Of a DNA stretch of 64,000 nucleotides, positions 7,906 to 14,808 are shown one piece after another (the first letter of the stretch is position 1; each line of letters opens with the position of its first letter). Both the position numbers and the translations under genes were made by a program. Source of the DNA: Pedobacter hartonius (lineage in GTDB: Bacteria > Bacteroidota > Bacteroidia > Sphingobacteriales > Sphingobacteriaceae); contig NZ_FNRA01000001.1 in assembly GCF_900107535.1 (NCBI RefSeq), forward strand, positions 708,053 to 772,052, written 5' to 3'. Below the pieces are notes generated by a model. The model was not told where the DNA came from, searched no databases, and saw only the letters and a list, made by a program, of their open reading frames with translations.

Positions 7906-9090
7906 CAAAATTCTCAATTGTGGATAAATCAATATTTAATGAAAGACCCGGCTGTTAAAAGGAAAACAAAGGATTCAGAGCAATATAGCAAGGAGTTAGT
8001 ATTGGGGATACTCCTTACCATTGCTATTTTAGACCATACCAGGCTTTTTTTCCATTACTGGAATACAAACCCCGGTAATCTGGAAAGCACTACCCCTCTC
8101 CTGTTCTTTACCCGCTTTATTTCCCATTTCTTTGCCCCTACAGTATTCTTTATCACCGGCACCTATTTGTTTATATGGAGCAAAGCCAAATCCAAAAGGC
8201 AGGTTTGTTATGGATTGCTCAGGCTGGCACTGCTGCTGATCAGTACAGAACTGGTGGTAAATAACTTTCTGTGGACATTTGATCCCTTTTACCGTACCAT
8301 CGGGCTTTTTATTATCGGGGCGCTGGGTTTGAGTATCGGCCTGCTGGCTTTTCTTCAGTTTCTTCCCGAAAAGTTTCTCCTGGTATTGAGTTTACTTTTT
8401 CTGATTGCCCATCATTTACTGGATGGCATACCAGTGACAGGCAAATCACCGGCATCCGTCATATGGTATATATTGCACCAGCAAAAATATATTCCCTCAG
8501 GAGAATACCTGTTCATTGTCAATTACACCATCATTCCCTGGTTCGCCCTGCTCAGTTTGGGTTATACTACCGGCTATCTTTACCGCAGGAAATGGCTGCT
8601 GGCAACAGGTATCGTTTTAACCTGCCTGTTTTTTATCCTCCGGGGTATGAACTGGTACGGAGACCCTAAGCCATGGATCAGACAGGAAACTTTCACTAAA
8701 ACTGTACTTTCCTTTTTTAGCGTTACAAAGTATCCTGCTTCATTGGATTTTATCTGTATTACCCTCGGGCCAATGTTTATTGTTCTGCATTGTATAGAAG
8801 GGCTGCAAAACAAGCTGACAGATTTCTTTGTGACTTTCGGCTCTGCGCCAATGTTCACTTATTTGCTCAGTACTTTGGTGATACACCTTGCAGCAATGAT
8901 CAACATGGAGCTAACCGGCGGGTCCTGGTCTGCCCTGCTGATCACTCCCGATTCTTATCAGCAGGGAAACGTACTTTCGGATTATGGTTACCCGCTTGGA
9001 ACCGTTTATCTCCTCTGGCTGCTCTTCCTCTTCATGCTTTACGGATGCTGCAAATTTTACCATTCTTTTTCTTCAAAAAGAACGGTTTGA
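7846..9090 (+). CDS. polytopic membrane protein, DUF1624/HGSNAT-like acyltransferase family
   Basis: A 414-residue inner-membrane protein with roughly ten hydrophobic segments after a polar N-terminus of about 45 residues. The first segment reads LGILLTIAILDHTRLFFHYW and is followed by FFAPTVFFITGTYLF, which resembles the DUF1624/heparan-alpha-glucosaminide N-acetyltransferase-like family; such proteins carry a conserved His near the first membrane helix. The family is poorly characterised in bacteria. Position 68 nt after the receptor gene on the same strand suggests a part in siderophore maturation (acyl transfer) or movement across the membrane, as no classical MFS exporter is present here; that is inference. 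ATG 7846 is embedded in an inverted repeat, and ATG 7939 (MKDPAVKRKTKD) would give a protein starting nearer the first helix, so the start is uncertain. Confidence 0.65.
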   Translation: MSVLPPISTESGIAELKSLFQNSQLWINQYLMKDPAVKRKTKDSEQYSKELVLGILLTIAILDHTRLFFHYWNTNPGNLESTTPLLFFTRFISHFFAPTVFFITGTYLFIWSKAKSKRQVCYGLLRLALLLISTELVVNNFLWTFDPFYRTIGLFIIGALGLSIGLLAFLQFLPEKFLLVLSLLFLIAHHLLDGIPVTGKSPASVIWYILHQQKYIPSGEYLFIVNYTIIPWFALLSLGYTTGYLYRRKWLLATGIVLTCLFFILRGMNWYGDPKPWIRQETFTKTVLSFFSVTKYPASLDFICITLGPMFIVLHCIEGLQNKLTDFFVTFGSAPMFTYLLSTLVIHLAAMINMELTGGSWSALLITPDSYQQGNVLSDYGYPLGTVYLLWLLFLFMLYGCCKFYHSFSSKRTV

Positions 9091-9130
9091 TTCATTAATA
9101 ACTTTAAAAATTCACCTTGCCAATAAAATC

Positions 9131-9545
9131 ATGAAAACAATATTGTATATTCTAGTTATAAGTACAAGCTTAATATACTCCTTTACCGGCTGCAGTCAAT
9201 CTTTAAGAAACAAGGCAGAAATTAAGGGAAACTCCATCACTTATAAAATTAAGTATTCCAAGGGCTTCCAAAACTTCGAGGTCTTGATCATGGAGAATGT
9301 GAATAACAGATTTGGAAAGAGTTGAAAACATCCTGGTCAATATTGTTTAGGGAACAATAAAAGACGATGCCTACAAAGGAATAAACTATATTACCTATAT
9401 GGCGTTCCATTCGATTACACCTACCCAAATCGCAGATTATAAAGGTAAGAAGCCGTATATGAAGTCTTGCATCGAATTCTCACAGAGTGAAGAACTGGAT
9501 TCATTGATCCGCAGTTATGACTACCAAATAGAAATTAATCCATAA
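9131..9545 (+). pseudogene. decayed small lipoprotein gene
   Basis: From ATG 9131 a typical lipoprotein signal is seen (MKTILYILVISTSLIY, then SFTGC) followed by about 40 residues up to a TGA at 9323-9325. In the next frame, from about 9303, coding-like sequence continues (TDLERVENILVNIV), is broken by TAG at 9348-9350, and goes on (KDDAYKGINYITYM, IADYKGKKPYMKSCIEF) to TAA at 9543-9545. The intact protein would have had about 138 residues. A shift of +1 between 9302 and 9325 plus a separate in-frame stop point to real decay rather than one sequencing error. I do not recognise the family. It lies between the siderophore genes and the lysine aminotransferase. Confidence 0.6.
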
Positions 9546-9658
9546 TCATCCTATATAAGTTACTGTTGCAGATGACTGTCAATGGTATTGAGGCAGGCAA
9601 ACTCATTTTAAATCGTTTAAACCCAGTTTTTGCATTTTTACCCAAAATGGGCCTCAAA

Positions 9659-9689
9659 TTTGTTATTCAGGGGCTTTTCATTACATTTG
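9659..9689 (+). promoter_or_regulatory. consensus Bacteroidota promoter before the lysine aminotransferase gene
   Basis: TTTG at 9659-9662, exactly 19 nt, then TACATTTG at 9682-9689: a full match to the Bacteroidota -33/-7 consensus. The start codon is 22 nt after the -7 box, giving a leader of about 15 nt. Confidence 0.75.
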
Positions 9690-9711
9690 GTCAGAACCAA
9701 ACTATAGAATT

Positions 9712-11043
9712 ATGTATCAACTTACCGTAGCTCCGGATCAGGTAAATGAAACCTTAAGCCAACACGTTTTAGCCGATGGATTTGACCTGACCTATGATAT
9801 GGAGCAAAGCCAGGGAGCATATATTTACGACTCAAAGTACAACCGTAAGCTGCTGGATTTTTTCACTTGCTTCGCTTCTGTTCCCCTTGGATATAACCAT
9901 CCCAAGATGCTGAACGACGAAAATTTTAAACATAATCTTTTACTGGCGGCAATGGCTAACCCTTCCAACTCGGATGTATATACACAGCAATATGCCCAGT
10001 TTGTAAAAACGTTTGGCGCCATAGGTATCCCATCCTATCTTCCTCATGCTTTTTTTATAGCAGGCGGAGGCCTGGCAATCGAGAATGCCCTTAAAGTAGC
10101 AATGGACTGGAAGGTGCAAAAGAATTTTGCAAAGGGTTACAGGGAAGAGAAAGGATTTAAAGTATTGCATTTTGAAAAGGCCTTCCACGGCAGGACAGGT
10201 TATACGCTGAGCCTTACCAATACGATTCCTGATAAAACGAAGTGGTTTGCAAAGTTCGACTGGCCAAGAGTATCGGTTCCAAAGGTGGTATTTCCTCTGG
10301 AGGGCGACAATTTAGCTCAAGCCATTCATACTGAGTATGTGTCAATCGCCCAGATCAAACAAGCCTTTGCAGCACACAAAGATGATATTTGCGCGATCAT
10401 TATAGAGCCCATTCAATCTGAAGGCGGCGACAATCACCTTCGTGAAGAGTTCCTCATCCAGCTCCGCAGCCTGGCCGATGAAAATGAGGCCTTCCTGATC
10501 TATGATGAAGTGCAGACAGGGGTTGGCCTGACCGGTAAATTCTGGTGCCATCAGCATTACAGCGAAAAGGCACGTCCCGATATCCTTGCTTTCGGAAAGA
10601 AAATGCAGGTATGCGGAATTCTGGTAAGCAATAAGGTTGATGAGATTGAGAATAATGTTTTCAATATCCCTTCCAGGATCAATTCCACCTGGGGCGGAAA
10701 CCTGGTGGATATGGTGAGGATCACGCAGATCCTGCAGATCATTGAAGAAGACAAGCTCTGTGACAGAGCTGCTGAAGTTGGGCAATACCTCAAAGAAAAT
10801 CTCGAAGCCCTCGCCTTAAGATATGATCAGATCAGCAATGTAAGGGGAAAAGGGTTGTTATGCGCTTTCGATTTTCCTGATTCAGCCATGCGCAACACCT
10901 TTATCCGGAAAGGAATGGAAGAAAATGTAATGTTCCTGGGTTGTGGCTCCCAAACTATTCGTTTCCGTCCGGCACTGATCATGGAAAAAATCCATATCGA
11001 TGAGGGTATTGAGGTCATGAATAAAATATTAGCCGGTATATGA
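9712..11043 (+). CDS. lat: L-lysine 6-aminotransferase (class III, PLP-dependent)
   Basis: A 443-residue class III aminotransferase. The N-terminus (HVLADGFDLTYDMEQSQG, then DFFTCFASVPLGYNHPKM) is characteristic of lysine epsilon-aminotransferases, which move the 6-amino group of lysine to 2-oxoglutarate and give 2-aminoadipate 6-semialdehyde (cyclising to piperideine-6-carboxylate) and glutamate. PLP-site features are visible: EPIQSEGGD near 232-240, YDEVQTG with the ring-binding Asp265, and FGKKMQ with the Schiff-base Lys at 296 or 297. Length is normal for the family. It has its own strong promoter, so it need not be part of the siderophore transcript, yet it is the second gene within 10 kb that probably acts on lysine. 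The stop codon overlaps the start of the next gene (ATGA). Confidence 0.85.
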   Translation: MYQLTVAPDQVNETLSQHVLADGFDLTYDMEQSQGAYIYDSKYNRKLLDFFTCFASVPLGYNHPKMLNDENFKHNLLLAAMANPSNSDVYTQQYAQFVKTFGAIGIPSYLPHAFFIAGGGLAIENALKVAMDWKVQKNFAKGYREEKGFKVLHFEKAFHGRTGYTLSLTNTIPDKTKWFAKFDWPRVSVPKVVFPLEGDNLAQAIHTEYVSIAQIKQAFAAHKDDICAIIIEPIQSEGGDNHLREEFLIQLRSLADENEAFLIYDEVQTGVGLTGKFWCHQHYSEKARPDILAFGKKMQVCGILVSNKVDEIENNVFNIPSRINSTWGGNLVDMVRITQILQIIEEDKLCDRAAEVGQYLKENLEALALRYDQISNVRGKGLLCAFDFPDSAMRNTFIRKGMEENVMFLGCGSQTIRFRPALIMEKIHIDEGIEVMNKILAGI

Positions 11044-11444
11044 GAAACAAAAAAATAAACATCTTCCTGGTCATACTCGTACTCTTTCTGGTGGGGTGGA
11101 TGCTTAAAGGAACCTTTTTCCAGCCAGGGGCGGGCGACCTTAAAGCCGGATTTAAACAGGTAGCAGAATATAGAAATGAGAACAATACAGGTCCTATTCA
11201 ATACGTGTTCTCCGTCAGCCTGAGAGATACCTTATGGTCTGAAATGGAAACCTATGGAAACTATAAGCCGCATCATAAAGGCGGAACTACCAAAGTCTAT
11301 TATTTTATGGAAGGCAGTCCTGCACCGGCAGAACTTTCACCCGGCAATGTGAATTTTGATCCATCTTTTAATGCCTCCTGCGTAGCGATGTATGAAAAGA
11401 GTGCTATCGGAAACGTGATCATCACCAAACATCCATTCAAATAA
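11040..11444 (+). CDS. hypothetical membrane-anchored protein
   Basis: A 134-residue protein of unknown function. A basic N-terminus and a hydrophobic stretch at about 8-25 (IFLVILVLFLVGWMLKG) suggest a single membrane anchor with the rest in the periplasm. The start overlaps the stop of the lysine aminotransferase gene by four bases, which suggests translational coupling. I recognise no domain; the remainder has a mixed polar composition (for example KGGTTKVYYFMEG). A bidirectional terminator follows. Confidence 0.65.
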   Translation: MRNKKINIFLVILVLFLVGWMLKGTFFQPGAGDLKAGFKQVAEYRNENNTGPIQYVFSVSLRDTLWSEMETYGNYKPHHKGGTTKVYYFMEGSPAPAELSPGNVNFDPSFNASCVAMYEKSAIGNVIITKHPFK

Positions 11445-11485
11445 ACAGGCGGGCCAACCGGACCTTTTCCGGGAATCTCAGGTAT

Positions 11486-11528
11486 AAAAAAAGACATTGC
11501 CGGAATTCATTCAGCAATGTCTTTTTTT
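11486..11528. terminator. bidirectional rho-independent terminator
   Basis: A7-GACATTGC, a 13-nt loop, then GCAATGTC-T7: a 15-bp perfect stem with A-tract and T-tract. It lies between converging genes ending at 11444 (+) and 11550 (-) and can serve both. Confidence 0.9.
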
Positions 11529-11549
11529 ATTCTATCAGGGACCTGACGT

Positions 11550-12689
11550 CTATTTCAGCAGTTCTGCCAGTTTCGCCTGTAACTCTTCTCCCCGTAAATT
11601 GGTAGCGGCAATTTTCCCCGAAGGATCAATCAGGAAGTTCTGAGGAATGCTGTTTATACCGTATAACCGGGCGGCTTCGCTGTTCCAGAATTTAAGATCT
11701 GATACCTGCGTCCAGGTTAAACCGTCTTTGGCAATTGCAGCAAGCCACTGTTCTTTCTTGCCCGGCTGATCCAGGGACACACCTAAAACAGTAAATCCTT
11801 TGTCCTTAAATTTGTTGTAAGCCACCACAACGTTTGGATTTTCGGCACGGCAGGGGCCACACCAGGATGCCCAAAAGTCGAGCAGTACATATTTTCCCCG
11901 GAAACCCGATAATTTTACCGGTTTATCATTTACGTCATTCAATGTAAAATCAGGAGCTTCGGCACCTACAGAGGTTACTTTTGCAGCTTTGATCGCTGTA
12001 CTAAACTCCACACCCGCCTGGGTACCGCGCACCTTAGTGGAAAGTCCCTGAAACAGGGGATCGATCTTGCCTGCATCTATGCTGCCATCTCCGGCAATTT
12101 CGCGCAAAGCCAGCAGGCTGATATACGAATCCGGGTGGGCTTTGATAAAGTCAGACTGAAGGGCTTCCAGTTTAGCGGCGGATTTTTCATACCTGGCGCG
12201 CATAGCGGCCCTGTAAGCATCATCCTTTTGTTTCTCTTCAGGAGCAGCACCAAACTCTGTATTTAAAGCCTTTAGTTCTGTTACAGGCCCAGTAATGAAT
12301 TGCATATACTGCGCATTTTCTTCATTCAGTTTAGAACCCGTCACCGATGCATTTTTCAAAGAATCTTTAGCTGTAACGGTAATCGTACCAGGCTCCAGGT
12401 ATACAACTTCATTATCTGCAGATCTGCCCAGTTTCTTTAGTCCCTCACCTTTATGGTCTAAAATAATGCGTGCCATTGTAGGGCCGGCAACAATTCCTTT
12501 GAAGGTAAAAGAGCCCTTAGTGATCACTGCAGAGTCAAGCACCTGCTTTTCGCCAGCAATATAGTTCAGGTAAGCTTTTGCCGGGGAATTCAGGGTACCG
12601 ATCTTTCCATTAAGTGTATATTCTCCGTTCTGCTGTCCACATGCCAGTGCAGGAGAGGCTATCAATAATGATAAAAGTAATTTTCTCAT
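11550..12689 (-). CDS. TlpA-like thioredoxin-fold protein with DUF4369-type N-terminus
   Basis: A 379-residue exported protein. A signal peptide ends in a lipobox-like PALAC (Cys17), so it may be a lipoprotein. The N-terminal half (YTLNGKIGTLNSPAKAYL, DSAVITKGSFTFKG) looks like the DUF4369 domain common in Bacteroidota. The C-terminal AhpC/TSA-thioredoxin domain starts near 242 (GAEAPDFTLNDVNDKPVKL) and carries the redox motif WCGPC at 276-280. Such proteins reduce disulfides or support cytochrome or envelope protein maturation outside the cytoplasm; the partner is unknown. It is a single-gene unit, closed by the bidirectional terminator at 11486-11528. The family call is secure. Confidence 0.88.
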   Translation of the reverse strand: MRKLLLSLLIASPALACGQQNGEYTLNGKIGTLNSPAKAYLNYIAGEKQVLDSAVITKGSFTFKGIVAGPTMARIILDHKGEGLKKLGRSADNEVVYLEPGTITVTAKDSLKNASVTGSKLNEENAQYMQFITGPVTELKALNTEFGAAPEEKQKDDAYRAAMRARYEKSAAKLEALQSDFIKAHPDSYISLLALREIAGDGSIDAGKIDPLFQGLSTKVRGTQAGVEFSTAIKAAKVTSVGAEAPDFTLNDVNDKPVKLSGFRGKYVLLDFWASWCGPCRAENPNVVVAYNKFKDKGFTVLGVSLDQPGKKEQWLAAIAKDGLTWTQVSDLKFWNSEAARLYGINSIPQNFLIDPSGKIAATNLRGEELQAKLAELLK

Positions 12690-12783
12690 TCAATTTTTAT
12701 TTTATCCCAAATTAGAGAAATTTTTAGCAGTTCCTGCCCAAGTAACTAAAAAACAACATCTTTTACACCCCTTTCAGGAATGT

Positions 12784-13500
12784 TTACCGCAGATCGAACA
12801 GACTCTCTACACCCAAAAGCTTAGCTGAGGTAAATCCTTCGGCATAGGTAGCACCGATCGACCTGCCCAGTTCCCTGGCGCGTGCTATCGTGTTTTCAAA
12901 AAATTCCGGTGAAGAGATATATGTTGAGGGTTCATCCAGGTCAGGGTTGTAGAACTGGGTCTTAAATGCTTTGATAGACTCCAGTTTTGCTTCCATGTAG
13001 GGAGTGATGTCTACAATAACATCAGGTTCAATGTAAGAATCCTGAATGTATTGCAGCAATAACCTTGGCCTCCATTGCTGCTGTGCAATCCCATCCTGCA
13101 GGGTATGAATTTTGGACAGGCCTGATAAGAAAAAGGAGTCATTGGCGAGATCTGCGGCACGCCCGTGATCAGGATGTCTGTCATAAAGTGCGTTGCTCAA
13201 TACAATTTCCGGCTGGTATTTCCTGATCATTCTGATCACTTCCAGCTGGTGTGATTCGTCATTTTTAAAGAAGCCATCTTTGAATCCAAGATTTTCCCGT
13301 GCATGCAGCCCCAGGATTTTTGCTGAATCGGCGGCTTCCGCATCACGTGTTTCAGCGGTTCCGCGCGTCCCCAGTTCTCCCCGGGTAAAATCAACTATCC
13401 CCACCTTTTTACCGAGTGCAATATGTTTTAAAATAGTTCCTGAACATCCCAGTTCTGCATCGTCAGGATGAACGGCTAATACAAGTATATCTAATTTCAT
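12784..13500 (-). CDS. bshB1: bacillithiol biosynthesis deacetylase BshB1
   Basis: A 238-residue LmbE/PIG-L-family zinc deacetylase. It removes the acetyl group from N-acetylglucosaminyl-L-malate in bacillithiol synthesis in the cytoplasm. The zinc-binding and catalytic motif HPDDAELGCSG lies at 11-21, RGELGTRGT at about 40-48, and the second metal motif RHPDHGRAADLA near 113-124. The C-terminal segment DVIVDITPYMEAKLESIKAF is typical of BshB1. The other bacillithiol genes (bshA, bshC) are not here. Its neighbour, a glutathione-peroxidase-like gene on the same strand, fits a thiol-redox theme, since this phylum generally uses bacillithiol rather than glutathione. Confident. Confidence 0.92.
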   Translation of the reverse strand: MKLDILVLAVHPDDAELGCSGTILKHIALGKKVGIVDFTRGELGTRGTAETRDAEAADSAKILGLHARENLGFKDGFFKNDESHQLEVIRMIRKYQPEIVLSNALYDRHPDHGRAADLANDSFFLSGLSKIHTLQDGIAQQQWRPRLLLQYIQDSYIEPDVIVDITPYMEAKLESIKAFKTQFYNPDLDEPSTYISSPEFFENTIARARELGRSIGATYAEGFTSAKLLGVESLFDLR

Positions 13501-13578
13501 TTACGTTAATTCTTCTTTATTACTATTAGCCGGGCAACTATTTTATCCACCAGGCTTATTGTTCATTATTGTATTCCC

Positions 13579-14076
13579 TTACAGCAGACGTTGAATTTTC
13601 TTTCTGATTTTTGACGACATCGGTTTGGTGAAAGGAAAAAAATAGTCTGCAAGTTCCCCGTCCCTGCCAATCAGGTATTTCTGAAAATTCCACCTTGGCC
13701 TTGCTTTAAAATGGCCGTTCAGTTCTTTATTGCTAAGGAATTTAAATATGGGGTTTGCCTGCTCTCCCCTCACCATAATTTTCGCAAAAACAGGAAATTT
13801 AACACCATAATTCTGCTCACAGAAATCACCGATCGCTTTTCCCTCCAGTGGCTCCTGCCCGCCAAAATCATCGGACGGGAAGGCGAGTATCTCAAAATCT
13901 TCAGGTTTAAAGCTATCACTCAGCTCCTGAAGCTCTTTCAGCTGGGGGGCAAACCCGCAGGCTGAAGCAATATTGACCACTAAAAGCACTTTGCCCTTGT
14001 AATCTGTTAACGCCTTGTCTCTTCCGCTGATCAGTTTGGCCTTAAACTGGTAGATGCTCCTTGGATTTTCTTTCAT
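13579..14076 (-). CDS. glutathione peroxidase-like thiol peroxidase, variant active site
   Basis: A 165-residue GPx-family protein reducing peroxides through a reactive Cys, most likely with thioredoxin as partner. Peroxidatic Cys40 lies in NIASACGFAPQ; Cys86 in DFCEQNYGVKFP is at the place of the resolving Cys; Trp129-Asn130 (RWNFQKYLI) are kept. The usual F-P-C-N-Q-F-G block is FPSDDFGGQEP here, so the Gln of the catalytic Cys-Gln-Trp-Asn tetrad is replaced by Asp. Activity may thus differ from the textbook enzyme. There is no selenocysteine codon. It follows the DUF4294 gene after two bases, so the two are probably co-transcribed from the promoter at 14715-14722. Confidence 0.85.
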   Translation of the reverse strand: MKENPRSIYQFKAKLISGRDKALTDYKGKVLLVVNIASACGFAPQLKELQELSDSFKPEDFEILAFPSDDFGGQEPLEGKAIGDFCEQNYGVKFPVFAKIMVRGEQANPIFKFLSNKELNGHFKARPRWNFQKYLIGRDGELADYFFPFTKPMSSKIRKKIQRLL

Positions 14077-14078
14077 TC

Positions 14079-14699
14079 TTACTGGCGATAAAATCCGGAG
14101 GATGCAATAATAGCCTCAATATCCCTTTCCTCTTCGGGGTTATAGGTGCTCTTTAAATTATGCCCTACTACTCTTGCTACCGACTGGTAAAGAAAGGCTT
14201 TTACCCCACCTTGGGTCTCTTTGACGATCTCATAGGTTGTACGCCCCACTTCCCGGTCAATCAGTTTGGTCAGTATCTGTCCCTGTGTAATGGTCAATTC
14301 TTTGATTTCAGTTTTAAACATTTGCTTGATCTCCTGGTCACACTGTTTTACGAGCTTTTTATGTTCTTTGCGGTCAGTAGTCGAAGCCAGGTCTCTTTCC
14401 AGCTGTTCATACCTTCTTTTTGCAAAAAGTGCGTAAGGCATCACCTTTAACACATTATAGCGGAGCCTGTTGTATGCTGCACGGTCCGCAGGGGTCCTGA
14501 ATATTCTTTCAGCATAGATAACTACCTCATGCAAAGACATCCAGGGTATCATTTCTCCGTTATCATTTGTAGATGCTACCCTGATTGTATCATTTTTACC
14601 CCTTGGAGGAAACTTATAGGACGCAGGCGTTTCCTGAGCATTTAGCCTTTCTGTGGTAATAATGACAAATAACAGAATAAATAACCTGCAAAATTTCAT
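14079..14699 (-). CDS. DUF4294 family exported protein
   Basis: A 206-residue protein with an N-terminal signal (MKFCRLFILLFVIIT...LNAQ) and then the conserved DUF4294 region (MSLHEVVIYAERIF, then ADRAAYNRLRYNVLKVMPYA). The second half is rich in charged helices. The family is widespread in Bacteroidota and has no established function. ATG 14699 is chosen because an upstream TTG at 14717 would put the -7 promoter box inside the coding region. It ends two bases before the peroxidase start. Confidence 0.8.
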   Translation of the reverse strand: MKFCRLFILLFVIITTERLNAQETPASYKFPPRGKNDTIRVASTNDNGEMIPWMSLHEVVIYAERIFRTPADRAAYNRLRYNVLKVMPYALFAKRRYEQLERDLASTTDRKEHKKLVKQCDQEIKQMFKTEIKELTITQGQILTKLIDREVGRTTYEIVKETQGGVKAFLYQSVARVVGHNLKSTYNPEEERDIEAIIASSGFYRQ

Positions 14700-14714
14700 A
14701 AATTTATACTCCCA

Positions 14715-14722
14715 CAAAGTTA
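14715..14722 (-). promoter_or_regulatory. -7 promoter element for the DUF4294 gene
   Basis: TAACTTTG on the minus strand matches TAnnTTTG and ends 15 nt before the ATG at 14699. No clear -33 box at the expected distance. Confidence 0.4.
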
Positions 14723-14808
14723 AAGTAAATTTAATACATTAGGTTTATAACTGAATCTAATATAGCTTTAAACGTTTGACCCTCGAATATTATTACGAAA
14801 ATAATACA

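Noticed and set aside
9131..9545. Programmed ribosomal frameshift in the small lipoprotein gene
   Set aside because: A second lesion, the in-frame TAG at 9348-9350, and the lack of a slippery sequence make decay more likely.
10342..10785. Open frame of 147 codons on the minus strand inside the lysine aminotransferase gene
   Set aside because: Overlaps essential catalytic motifs of the real gene and has no features of its own.
13579..14076. Possible selenoprotein glutathione peroxidase
   Set aside because: The active-site codon encodes Cys and no in-frame TGA or SECIS-like need exists.
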